Notes under the pieces: generated by a model | Seen by the model: only the letters and a program-made list of their open reading frames with translations | Database searches by the model: none | Told to the model about the DNA's origin: nothing | Assembly: GCA_036704045.1 (NCBI GenBank) | Contig: DATNQM010000012.1 | Coordinates: forward strand, 1-64,000 | Source: Ancylothrix sp036704045 | Lineage (GTDB): Bacteria; Cyanobacteriota; Cyanobacteriia; Cyanobacteriales; Oscillatoriaceae | Length of the DNA stretch: 64,000 bases | Direction of reading: 5' to 3' | Translations under genes and position numbers: made by a program | Shown: positions 44,808 to 53,335 of the stretch, in pieces | How positions within the stretch are numbered: position 1 is the stretch's first letter | How the letters are laid out: every line of letters starts with the position of its first letter

Positions 44808-45053
44808 ATTCTCATCTCCCATTCTGTACTTAACCTTACCTAAATTATTATCAATAACATTTTTAATTACCTCCTAAAATTTACACAATCAAAGAATAAT
44901 TTTTTTAATTATTAACAATATGTTAATTTTTAGGCATATATCTTTTAAGGGATTTTATTAAAATCATGGCTTTTTAATAATAAAAAATTAATCAAATCCT
45001 TTAAAGGTAATATAATTTGTAAACAACAGTTATCTAAGAAATTGTCACCACAA

Positions 45054-46958
45054 ATGAATAATACAGAAATGACAATACTTATAGTAGACGACCAACCCAA
45101 TAACTTAAGATTTCTCAACAAAATTTTAACCCAAGCCGGCTATAAAGTCCAAAAAGCTATCTCAGGAAAACTAGCTATTAGCGCCGCCCAAGCCAACCCA
45201 CCAGACTTAATTTTACTTGACATAATGATGCCCGATCTCACCGGCTACCAAGTATGCAAAATCCTGAAAGAAAGCGAAAAAACCAAAGAAATACCAATCT
45301 TATTTTTAAGCATACTAGACACATCTCAAGACAAAGTAAACGGCTTTAATGTGGGTGGCGCAGACTACATTACAAAACCCTTTCAAGTCGAAGAAATTTT
45401 AGCGCGCATCCACCACCATCTCACCCTCCAAAAACTCCAAAAACAACTAAAAGAACAAAATAATCGTTTGCAACAATCCCAATCACTTTTGGAAAGCGTA
45501 TTAAATAGCTCAATCGATGGCGTATCCGTATTTGAAGCGCAAAGAAATAACGAACAAAAAATAACAGATTTCAAATGGGTACTTATCAATCAAAGCGCCG
45601 AAAAAATGCTTTTTAAAACCTTTAATGAACTCAGTAGCACAACCTTATTACAAACTTTTCCATCCCACTTAAAAAACGGCCTCTTTGATGCCTACGTTTC
45701 CGTCATAGAAACCGGTCAATCCCTTATAACCGAATCCTTTTATCAAGAACCAACCTGCCCCGGATGTTGGCTACAAATTGCCGCAGTTAAATTAAACGAT
45801 GGCCTAGCTGTAACCTTTCGTGACATCACAGAAAGAAAAAAAAGCGAAATGGCTATTAAAGAAAGCGAAGAAAAATTTCGGACAATCTTTGAACAAGCCG
45901 CTGTGGGAATTTGTCAAATAGCCATCTCAGGAAACTTCTTAAAAGCAAACCAACGTCTTTGTAATTTACTCGACTACTCGGAAACTGAACTATTACAAAA
46001 AACCATCAAAGAAATTACCCATCCCGACGATATTCAAGCCGACATAGAATATACTCATCAAATCCTCACCGGCCAACGAATTTCTTACAGCATCGAAAAA
46101 CGTTTCCTAGGAAAAAATAATAAAATTATTTGGGTAAACTTCACAGTTTCCATTCAACAAAACAGCACCATCATTAATGATTTTATCGCCATTGTTGAAG
46201 ACATTTCTGAACGCAAAATTGCCCAACAGCAACTCCAAGAAAGCTTAAAAAATCAAACCCACTATGCCGAAAAACTTGCCCGTTCTAACGCCGAATTAGA
46301 ACAATTTGCCTACGTTGCCTCCCACGATTTACAAGCGCCTTTAGGAACCATAGCCAGCTTCTCTCAACTCTTACAAAGACGCTACCAAGATCAACTCGAC
46401 AACAAAGCTAATCGATTGATAGAAAATATCGTTAACGGTTGTATAAGAATGCAAACTTTAATTGATGATTTACTTCAATACTCCCGCATCACCACAAACC
46501 AAAAACCTTTTGAACTAACAGACTTAAACCAAGTATTTCAAGAAGCTTGCGCCAACTTACAACTCGCTATTAATCAAAATCAAGCCATCATTAATTGTAG
46601 TTTTCTTCCCACCCTAGCCGGTGAACGATCTCAACTCATCCAACTTTTTCAAAATTTATTAGGAAACGCTATAAAATATCGTAAAAACCAAACACCAAAT
46701 ATCATAATAAACGCCCTACCCCAAGAAAATTACTGGTTATTTTCTATTAAAGACAATGGCATAGGCATCGACCCCAAACATTCACAACGAATCTTTCAAA
46801 TTTTCCAACGTCTTCATACCCAACAAGAATACACCGGCACCGGCATTGGACTCGCCATTTGTAAAAAAATTATTGAACATCACGGTGGGGAAATTTGGGT
46901 CAAATCTGAACCAGATCAAGGTTCCACTTTTTACTTCACTCTGCCCCAACATTTTTAA
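45054..46958 (+). CDS. REC-PAS-PAS-histidine kinase (phytochrome-type HisKA)
   Basis: 634 aa from the ATG at 45054; the frame reaches a TTG at 45042 but ATG is preferred. Receiver (about 5-125; VDDQPNN, LLDIMMPDLTGYQV, YITKPF), coiled coil, PAS1 (about 140-265; contains a Cys-x-x-Cys in PTCPGCW), PAS2 (about 275-395; FRTIFEQAAVGICQIA), HisKA with His424 in ASHDLQAPLGTI, HATPase (QNLLGNAIKYR, GTGIGLAIC). The kinase is the same subclass as that at 32731. It is 246 nt from the previous gene and may have its own promoter. Confidence 0.93.
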   Translation: MNNTEMTILIVDDQPNNLRFLNKILTQAGYKVQKAISGKLAISAAQANPPDLILLDIMMPDLTGYQVCKILKESEKTKEIPILFLSILDTSQDKVNGFNVGGADYITKPFQVEEILARIHHHLTLQKLQKQLKEQNNRLQQSQSLLESVLNSSIDGVSVFEAQRNNEQKITDFKWVLINQSAEKMLFKTFNELSSTTLLQTFPSHLKNGLFDAYVSVIETGQSLITESFYQEPTCPGCWLQIAAVKLNDGLAVTFRDITERKKSEMAIKESEEKFRTIFEQAAVGICQIAISGNFLKANQRLCNLLDYSETELLQKTIKEITHPDDIQADIEYTHQILTGQRISYSIEKRFLGKNNKIIWVNFTVSIQQNSTIINDFIAIVEDISERKIAQQQLQESLKNQTHYAEKLARSNAELEQFAYVASHDLQAPLGTIASFSQLLQRRYQDQLDNKANRLIENIVNGCIRMQTLIDDLLQYSRITTNQKPFELTDLNQVFQEACANLQLAINQNQAIINCSFLPTLAGERSQLIQLFQNLLGNAIKYRKNQTPNIIINALPQENYWLFSIKDNGIGIDPKHSQRIFQIFQRLHTQQEYTGTGIGLAICKKIIEHHGGEIWVKSEPDQGSTFYFTLPQHF

Positions 46959-46999
46959 TAAAAATTTATAGCATTTTTCTATCTGGTGAGGTACGATTA

Positions 47000-47022
47000 A
47001 ACCCCCCTGGAGGGTTATTTTT
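47000..47022 (+). terminator. Candidate terminator after the REC-PAS-PAS kinase
   Basis: AACCC (47000-47004) and GGGTT (47012-47016) form a short stem followed by ATTTTT, about 40 nt after the stop codon. Short stem, so moderate support. Confidence 0.5.
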
Positions 47023-47392
47023 GTACTTGATATGATTGAAAACAGCTATATAAAATTTCCCTCTTTTTATAATTTGCTGCAATTTCCAATTCTCCCTAAG
47101 CCAATTATCGCTTTCTATACTTCCATTTATAACTTATAAAAAACTAGTTACCCCCTATGTTATAATACAATAATTACAAACAATTATCTCTTTCCCTATC
47201 CAAACGCTTGTTTTTCTCTCATTTTCTGATATATTTAACACTTATAACTGATGGCTAAAAAAAACCTTTCCATCATAATAAAGTTAAAGCATGGATTTAA
47301 TCAAGAAACCACCCAAAATTCGGCTAGGATAGCTGATATCAGCAAAGCCTCCCCGTCTGAAAACCTCAGCACTACTGTGGCGGGAAAAAACT
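47023..47392. other. Gap before the small receiver gene
   Basis: AT-rich DNA with no recognised gene. A 61-codon frame at 47251-47436 overlaps the receiver start in another frame and shows no family features, so it is not called. A promoter for the receiver is expected here. Confidence 0.4.
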
Positions 47393-47851
47393 ATGAATTC
47401 ATACGAAAAAACTTATACTATTTTACTTGCCAATGACCTCAAAGAGTTTCAATTCTTAATAAAAGAAGCCCTCACAGAGGTTTCCGTTTCCCTTAAACTT
47501 TTTTGTGTAAAAGATGGCGAAGAAATGCTTGATTATTTATACCGGCGTAATCAATACAAATCACCCCAAACTTCGCCGCGCCCCAGTCTTATTTTACTAG
47601 ACTTAAATATGCCCCGCAAAGATGGGCGAGAGGTCATCATAGAAATTAAATCTGATCCAAAAATCCGACAAATTCCTGTCATCATCTTAACCACCTCCAA
47701 ACAAGAACAAGACCTCTCATTCTGCTACAATGCAGGAGCTAACTCGTTTATCATTTTCCCCCTAAGCTTTGAAAAATTAGTGGAAGTTCTTAAAAGAATC
47801 TGTGAATACTGGTTTGAAATAGTCCTCCTCCCTCCCATACCAGAAGAGTAA
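47393..47851 (+). CDS. Degenerate Rcp1-like single receiver
   Basis: 152 aa, receiver only, of the Rcp1 type that usually pairs with phytochrome-class kinases: LLDLNMPRKDGREVIIEIKSDPKIRQIPVIILTTS is diagnostic. Phospho-acceptor Asp70 and the Thr of LTT remain. The acidic pocket reads ALA-like LLANDLKEF (Asn14-Asp15 instead of Glu-Asp), and the invariant Lys is Phe122 (IIFPLSFEKL instead of VKPVDFD). Without the Lys, normal phosphorylation-driven switching is doubtful, so it may act as a constitutive or phosphorylation-independent partner. The C-terminus extends with ICEYWFEIVLLPP, which is usual for Rcp1-like proteins. Confidence 0.87.
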   Translation: MNSYEKTYTILLANDLKEFQFLIKEALTEVSVSLKLFCVKDGEEMLDYLYRRNQYKSPQTSPRPSLILLDLNMPRKDGREVIIEIKSDPKIRQIPVIILTTSKQEQDLSFCYNAGANSFIIFPLSFEKLVEVLKRICEYWFEIVLLPPIPEE

Positions 47852-48202
47852 CACGGATGTAACTAAAAAATAAAACCAAACCACCATATCTTAAAAATAA
47901 ACCCATTTTATAAGCTTATAAACTTTTCCGAAAAAACCTCTTTAAAATAAAAAATCCATGAACTTAAAATTAACCAAAAAATAAAACTAGACCCCAGAAA
48001 TACTCTATTTAATTCTTAGTAGAAATTCTTGCCCCCGCCCTTTTCCTTACTCCTAACAAGAGATAAAAATCTGGGACAAGGGGCCTAAATTCGCAACTAA
48101 CAGTCAAAAGCAACTAAACAAACCAGGAAACAGAGAATAAAACCCCCCATACAAAAAAGGCAATAAAAACCCTTTTTAAACCCCCAATTCCCCATCCCTT
48201 GT
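47852..48202. other. Intergenic region after the signalling island
   Basis: These 351 bases between convergent genes are AT-rich. I see no repeat, hairpin with T-run or coding frame I can support. Confidence 0.4.
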
Positions 48203-48988
48203 TTAAAACTCCAAAACCGGCCAGCTATCCTCTCGCCGATACTTAGTCATATCATCAAAAAAGCGCATTTCCGCTCGTTTAATGATTAATTCTTGTGGTT
48301 CGGCATCGACCCAACGCAAGTTAAAATCATACAAAGTTTCACTGAGATTTTTAGCATCAAGATCCGGTTTAATTTCACCAAAATAACCCAAAGTTACATG
48401 AGCCGTAAAATGATACTGTTGTTCAATTCCTAAGCCCATTAACCCGTGATTTTGATAAATTGCTCGCCGCAATTGTACAATCTGCTCATAAGACTCATCA
48501 TCTTTTGGCGCTAAACAAACGCCCAAAGCACGAGTTCTTAACATCAATCCCAACAATTGCCAGCGAATCGGTTTATCTGTAGTAAAATTTGACCGGCACA
48601 CCTCAAAACTTTGAGCTATTTGACTACGAAGTAACTCGTCAAAATCAGGTTTTTCTTGAGCGTGTCGGTAAGCATCATCCCAAATTAAATCCGCTAAAGT
48701 GACATGAAAACTCTCCGGTGGCACCGGCACAAAAAACTCTGGATCTAATTTTTTGACAAGTTCCTGCTGGCAGTCTTGTAAATTTTTATAAAATTGATGG
48801 TTGTTTGTTTCTTCCTCCCAAGGGGTAGTAATGATCGTATAACCCGGAAAAGGTACCGCCTCTCTGATTCCGTTAGCATTAAGCTTAAATTTGGGTGATT
48901 CTTGTATGTGTTGGAGCCCCGACTGATAAGCATCTAGCAGGGTCAGCCGTGCTACCCGATTTAAGTAAACCTGATAATTATCGTCCAA
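48203..48988 (-). CDS. DUF1868 protein, 2H phosphoesterase-like
   Basis: 261 aa. Two HxT-type motifs, FHVTLADL (about residue 94) and AHVTLGYF (about 198), are spaced as in the 2H phosphoesterase superfamily, whose members act on cyclic or 2',5'-linked phosphodiesters. The family is common in cyanobacteria under DUF1868. The start is TTG at 48988, the only start codon after an in-frame TGA, with GAGG about 10 nt upstream. It is divergent from holA with only 36 bases between the start codons, so they share a very compact promoter region. Substrate unknown. Confidence 0.85.
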   Translation of the reverse strand: MDDNYQVYLNRVARLTLLDAYQSGLQHIQESPKFKLNANGIREAVPFPGYTIITTPWEEETNNHQFYKNLQDCQQELVKKLDPEFFVPVPPESFHVTLADLIWDDAYRHAQEKPDFDELLRSQIAQSFEVCRSNFTTDKPIRWQLLGLMLRTRALGVCLAPKDDESYEQIVQLRRAIYQNHGLMGLGIEQQYHFTAHVTLGYFGEIKPDLDAKNLSETLYDFNLRWVDAEPQELIIKRAEMRFFDDMTKYRREDSWPVLEF

Positions 48989-49024
48989 TTGTCTATTGCC
49001 TCATATTTTCTAAAGGTGTACTTT

Positions 49025-50011
49025 ATGCCAATTTACCTCTATTGGGGTGACGATGACTTTGCAATTTCTGCTTCCGTTAAAACTTTGCGGGATCAAGTCC
49101 TAGATTCTGCTTGGGAGAGTTTCAATTATGATAAAATACAGCCCGATCAACCCGATGGCTTAATTTTTGCCCTCAATCAAGCCATGACCCCTCCTTTCGG
49201 TACCGGCAGTCGTTTAGTTTGGCTTGCAGACACTACAATTTGTCAACAATGTCCTCCGGCTTTAATTGAAGAGTTAGAACGCACTTTACCAGTTCTTCCA
49301 ACCGAATCAGTTTTGTTGTTAACCGCCCGCTCTAAACCCGATGGGCGCCTCAAGTCTACCAAGTTGTTACAAAAGTATGCCGGTGAAAATTTCCGCGAAT
49401 TTGCGGCAATTCCTCCTTGGAAAACAGAAGATTTAATTGATCGAGTCCGTCAAGTCGCCCAACAAAAACAAGTTCGTTTAACAGAAATGGCCGTTTCTGT
49501 TTTGGCTCAGTCCCTTGGCAATAATTCTCGTGCCCTTGATGCAGAATTGACAAAATTACAAATTTATGCTGTTAGCAACGGTGGACGAACTCTCAATGAA
49601 CAAGATGTGAATGCTTTAGTGGGTAGCAATACTCAAAATAGTCTCCAACTTGCCGAAGCAATTCGAGACAGAAAAGTGCAAGAAGCTGTAGGATTGGTAT
49701 CCGATTTAATGGCTCGCAATGAGCCGGCTTTAAAAATTGTAGCGACTTTGGTAGGACAATTTCGGTTGTGGTTATGGGTAAAAATGTTACTAGAAGCCGG
49801 AGAACGCGAAGACCAAATTGCCCAAGCAGTAGAATTACGAAATCCCAAACGTGTTTATATCTTAAAACAAGAAGTCCGTCATTTATCATCTCAAAAATTG
49901 TTGAGGGTGCTGCCAGTTTTATTAGACTTAGAAGTAAGTCTAAAGCGCGGTGCAGAAGATGTATCCGCTTTACAAACAGCCGTTATTAAACTTTGTCAAG
50001 TCCTAGCTTAA
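49025..50011 (+). CDS. holA: DNA polymerase III subunit delta
   Basis: Clamp-loader delta subunit. From the ATG at 49025 it is 328 aa and begins MPIYLYWGDDDFAI, the standard cyanobacterial start, with AAAGGTG at good spacing; an upstream TTG at 48989 adds 12 unlikely residues. Seen: SVLLLTARSKPDGRLKSTKLLQKYA, ALDAELTKLQIYA, and the C-terminal collar domain (about 205-328; ALKIVATLVGQFRLWLWVKMLLEAG, LLDLEVSLKRGAEDV). Monocistronic. Confidence 0.95.
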   Translation: MPIYLYWGDDDFAISASVKTLRDQVLDSAWESFNYDKIQPDQPDGLIFALNQAMTPPFGTGSRLVWLADTTICQQCPPALIEELERTLPVLPTESVLLLTARSKPDGRLKSTKLLQKYAGENFREFAAIPPWKTEDLIDRVRQVAQQKQVRLTEMAVSVLAQSLGNNSRALDAELTKLQIYAVSNGGRTLNEQDVNALVGSNTQNSLQLAEAIRDRKVQEAVGLVSDLMARNEPALKIVATLVGQFRLWLWVKMLLEAGEREDQIAQAVELRNPKRVYILKQEVRHLSSQKLLRVLPVLLDLEVSLKRGAEDVSALQTAVIKLCQVLA

Positions 50012-50150
50012 GACCAATATCAACTTCGTTATTATCCAAACAAAAAACATTCTCAAAAAAATCCAGAACTTTTTTACACTATATAAACAAGTCTTTCAGG
50101 AAAAAATTAGTAATAAACATCTAAAAATGTTGATTTATTTTCTCTTGTCT

Positions 50151-50178
50151 TTGCACCTTGGAACTTAGTTATTATAAA
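50151..50178 (+). promoter_or_regulatory. Candidate promoter of the DUF4168 gene
   Basis: TTGCAC (50151-50156) and TATAAA (50173-50178) are separated by 16 nt, about 50 nt before the start codon. Consensus match is fair; not tested. Confidence 0.4.
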
Positions 50179-50229
50179 ATAGTTCTCAACAAATGAAAGC
50201 TTTAATTTTATTCTTTGTGAAGGTAAGTT

Positions 50230-50721
50230 ATGATCAGACTTGTTGCTTGCAGTTCAAAAATGAAAATTAACCAATGGGTATCAAAATCTTTACTGATTGG
50301 TTTGCTTGCTGGAGTTGGTATCTGTGCCGGTGCAGAGCCTAATTTGCTAGTAAAACAACCGCTTCTTGGCGGGGGAGTTGCCGTTGCCCAAAATTTTAGC
50401 GACCAAGAAATTACAAGTTATGCTCGCACTGTATTGAAATTAGAACAAATTCGTTTACAAGCCTACAATGATATGAAGCAAAAAATTGGCTCTGGAAACA
50501 TTCCAAATATTGTTTGCAATCAACCAGAAACCCTAAATCGTTTAGATACTGATGTTCGTTCTATTGCCATAAATTATTGCAATCAATCTAAACAAATTGT
50601 AGAAACAAATGGCTTAACTTCAACAAAATTTAACCAAATTACAGTCAGCCAACAAACTAATTCTTCTCTTCAAAAACGCATTCAAGACGAAATGAGTAGG
50701 TTGCAAAAAAATGGTCAATAA
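50230..50721 (+). CDS. DUF4168 secreted protein
   Basis: 163 aa. N-terminal signal peptide (hydrophobic run SLLIGLLAGVGICAGA, about residues 20-36; likely cleavage near VAVAQ, about 52). The mature part contains the DUF4168 signature ITSYARTVLKLEQIRLQAYNDMK (about 60-83), two Cys that could form a disulfide (about 98 and 118), and a helical C-terminus. The protein is probably periplasmic; function of the family is unknown. The start has two in-frame Met (1 and 11), either of which gives a signal peptide. Confidence 0.85.
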   Translation: MIRLVACSSKMKINQWVSKSLLIGLLAGVGICAGAEPNLLVKQPLLGGGVAVAQNFSDQEITSYARTVLKLEQIRLQAYNDMKQKIGSGNIPNIVCNQPETLNRLDTDVRSIAINYCNQSKQIVETNGLTSTKFNQITVSQQTNSSLQKRIQDEMSRLQKNGQ

Positions 50722-50780
50722 AAATTCCCTTCTAAAAATCCCATAAAAAGCTGAACTTGCACCGGCCCCAAACAAATCAT

Positions 50781-50809
50781 CGGCCCCAAACCATCAAAAG
50801 TAGGGGCCG
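50781..50809. terminator. Bidirectional terminator candidate between DUF4168 and chlD genes
   Basis: CGGCCCC (50781-50787) and GGGGCCG (50803-50809) make a 7-bp GC stem with a 15-nt loop between two convergent genes. A second left arm at 50763-50769 could pair instead. T-runs are short on both sides. Confidence 0.5.
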
Positions 50810-50837
50810 CTAATTTTCTACCCACCCAGCCAAACAA

Positions 50838-52868
50838 CTAACGAGACTTCATATCAGCAATAGCCCCCATTGCCACCGAAGCAATAGCCTGATCAGTAGC
50901 TTTTGGCAAATGGTAATACTTCCCACCCGCCGTAGTTGCCAACTCCTTAGCAAAACCAGTGGAAATAAACTTATTCTCCGTATCAATAACCAACAACTGA
51001 ATTCCCAACATCCGAATTTTGCCAGCAATGTCCAACAACTCCGCCTTAATATCCGGCTTTTCCCCCGGTTCCATCGGCTCACCCAACGAACGAGCAAGCG
51101 GCACATTACCCCGGCCATCAGTAATAGCCACCATCACCACTTGACCAATATCCCCAGACTGCTGAGCATTCACCCCCACCCGTACAGCCTGAGTCAGACC
51201 GTGTGCCAACGGCGAACCACCACCACAGGGTAATCTTTCCAGACGCCGGCGAGCACTAGTAATAGAACGAGTCGGCGGTAACAAAACCTCCGCCGCCTCA
51301 CCACGAAAAGGAATCAAAGAAACCTGATCACGATTTTGATAAGCCTCAGTTAAAAGCGTCATCACCGCACCCTTTGCCGACTGCATCCGGTTAAGGGCCA
51401 TTGAACCAGACGCATCCACCACAAACACCACCAAAGCGCCAGCCTTTCTAACTAAGCGTTTTTCCCGAATATCCGCCTGTTCTACAAATACCCGACGATC
51501 TCCCTCCGCTTGTTCCCCTGGCCCCAAAATTGGGTTTCTAGCACGGCGTGAACGTTGATAGGGTGCAGCAGCCCGCAAAGTAGCATCCACCGCAATACGG
51601 CGGACTTGACCTTTAGGTAACACCGGCTTCACATACCTGCCACGATCCTTAGAAAAAATCAAACTCCGACTACCAGACTTACCCCGGCGTTGGGCCATCT
51701 GAGTAAAAAACAACACCGAAGGATCCATCAAAACCCCTTCAGGGTCAAACATAAACTCCTCCGGTACACTCATTTCCTCTTCTTCCGGCGGATTAGGATT
51801 TTCTTCTTGTTCCTCTTGCTCTTCCTCTTCTTCCTGTTCTTGTTCGTCGGCCGGTGGCGGCGGTGGTGGTGGTGGCGGTGGTGGTTGATCGGGTGGTGGA
51901 CTTTGAATCACCGTTGCGCGCGGAACAATCACCAATTCCACCGCCCGCCGCAAGTCTTCTGCATTAACAGCAGTCCGTCCATCCAAAGCAGCCGCTGCTT
52001 TTGCAACTCGCACGGCAAATAGTTCTGCTCGGTGGCCTTGGACTACACCCCGGATAGCTTCTTCTACCAAATAAGTGATTTGTTCAGCAGAAATTTGCAC
52101 ATCTTTCAGCCACTCGCGGGCTAAAATTATCTGGGTTTTAAGGTTTTCGATATCTTCAGAATATTGCTCTAAAAAGCTTTGCGGCGAGTTGGAATATTCC
52201 AGGGCTTGTTCAACAGCTTGCACCCGGTCATCTAGTCCCAAAACTCCATCGGCTGATAAGGCAATAGCAATGCGGTCGAGTAAATGTTCCCGCAGTGGCC
52301 CTTCTTCCGGGTTGTAGGTAGCAATAAGCAAAGGTTTGCAAGGATGCTCAATGCTGATGCCTTCGCGTTCAACACGGTTGCGTCCTTCAGTCAGGACACT
52401 TAAAAGCAAATTAGCTATGTTGTCATCAAGGAGATTGATTTCATCAACGTATAAAACTCCCCGGTGGGCTTCGGCTAATAATCCTGGCTGGAAAACGGTT
52501 TCGCCTCGTTTAACAGATTGCTCCACATCTACTGAACCTACAAGCCGGTCTTCGGTCACTCCGAGGGGAATTTGCACAAAAGGTGCAGGAATTATTTCAG
52601 GGATTGGAGTTTCGTTAGGTGTGTGTTGTTCCCATTCTTGGGGCGATTCGTTGGCCATACTACCCTTGACAATTTCGATGGGAGGTAGTAAGGAATGGAT
52701 GGCTCTCGCCATGACAGATTTTGCTGTGCCACGCCGGCCGGCTATCGCAACTCCTCCTAAACCTGGATCGACCGATGCCAGCAATAGAGCGAGTTTGATG
52801 GCTTCTTGTCCGACTACGGCGCTGAGGGGAAAGGCTGTTTGGCTGATGGGGTTAACAGGTACGGGCAT
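50838..52868 (-). CDS. chlD: Magnesium chelatase subunit D
   Basis: Subunit of the complex that inserts Mg into protoporphyrin IX, the first step toward chlorophyll. The 676-aa length is typical. N-terminal AAA+ domain (about 1-320) with the degenerate P-loop GRRGTAKS, VDEINLLDDN and RDQVS-type motifs; a Pro-rich then Glu-rich hinge (about 325-370, with about ten consecutive prolines); C-terminal VWA domain (about 470-670) with MIDAS DASGSMALNRM and AITDGRGN. It stands alone, away from chlH and chlI. Confidence 0.97.
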   Translation of the reverse strand: MPVPVNPISQTAFPLSAVVGQEAIKLALLLASVDPGLGGVAIAGRRGTAKSVMARAIHSLLPPIEIVKGSMANESPQEWEQHTPNETPIPEIIPAPFVQIPLGVTEDRLVGSVDVEQSVKRGETVFQPGLLAEAHRGVLYVDEINLLDDNIANLLLSVLTEGRNRVEREGISIEHPCKPLLIATYNPEEGPLREHLLDRIAIALSADGVLGLDDRVQAVEQALEYSNSPQSFLEQYSEDIENLKTQIILAREWLKDVQISAEQITYLVEEAIRGVVQGHRAELFAVRVAKAAAALDGRTAVNAEDLRRAVELVIVPRATVIQSPPPDQPPPPPPPPPPPADEQEQEEEEEQEEQEENPNPPEEEEMSVPEEFMFDPEGVLMDPSVLFFTQMAQRRGKSGSRSLIFSKDRGRYVKPVLPKGQVRRIAVDATLRAAAPYQRSRRARNPILGPGEQAEGDRRVFVEQADIREKRLVRKAGALVVFVVDASGSMALNRMQSAKGAVMTLLTEAYQNRDQVSLIPFRGEAAEVLLPPTRSITSARRRLERLPCGGGSPLAHGLTQAVRVGVNAQQSGDIGQVVMVAITDGRGNVPLARSLGEPMEPGEKPDIKAELLDIAGKIRMLGIQLLVIDTENKFISTGFAKELATTAGGKYYHLPKATDQAIASVAMGAIADMKSR

Positions 52869-53335
52869 TTTATTTAAAATTTTAGGCTATAGTCCCGCGA
52901 TAAGTCGCAGTTTTATAGCATACCTCACTGGTGTGGGTGAAGAAGCTAAGTCTCAAAGAGGTTTTTTTATTTCCAGGTGGTCAGGTTTTGGCACAATACC
53001 AAACTTTAAGCTTTTATAAAAGAATTTCTGGAAGTCTCAAAAACAGGTAAAACCCAATTTAGATAATAACATTTCCTAACTATTAATTATAACCTTTAAA
53101 TATACTTATAACTTTTATAAACAGCCAATTCAACTTACAAATAGCTAAAAACAAAAAATATCAAAAATGGAAAAATTTAGAAAATAAACTTAAAAATAGC
53201 CAAAATTTTGACAAATGTAGAGCTTGTTTTTTTATTTTTAGCCTTTAAAAGTCAATCACAATCGCTGTTATTAACGCTATATTTAGAAGAATATAAGGCA
53301 AAATTTAAAGAAAACCGGCACAAAAAAGGAGCATC
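52869..53335. other. Divergent region between chlD and the MFS gene
   Basis: These 467 very AT-rich bases carry the promoters of both genes. No hairpin or small gene is recognised. Frames that overlap the chlD 5' end here are shadows of chlD. Confidence 0.4.

Noticed and set aside
47251..47436. 61-codon plus-strand frame starting ATG
   Set aside because: It overlaps the start of the small receiver gene in a different frame, has no ribosome site and no recognisable features.
51690..52022. Plus-strand frame rich in Arg/Trp/Phe opposite chlD
   Set aside because: It is the antisense reading of the Pro- and Glu-rich hinge of chlD.
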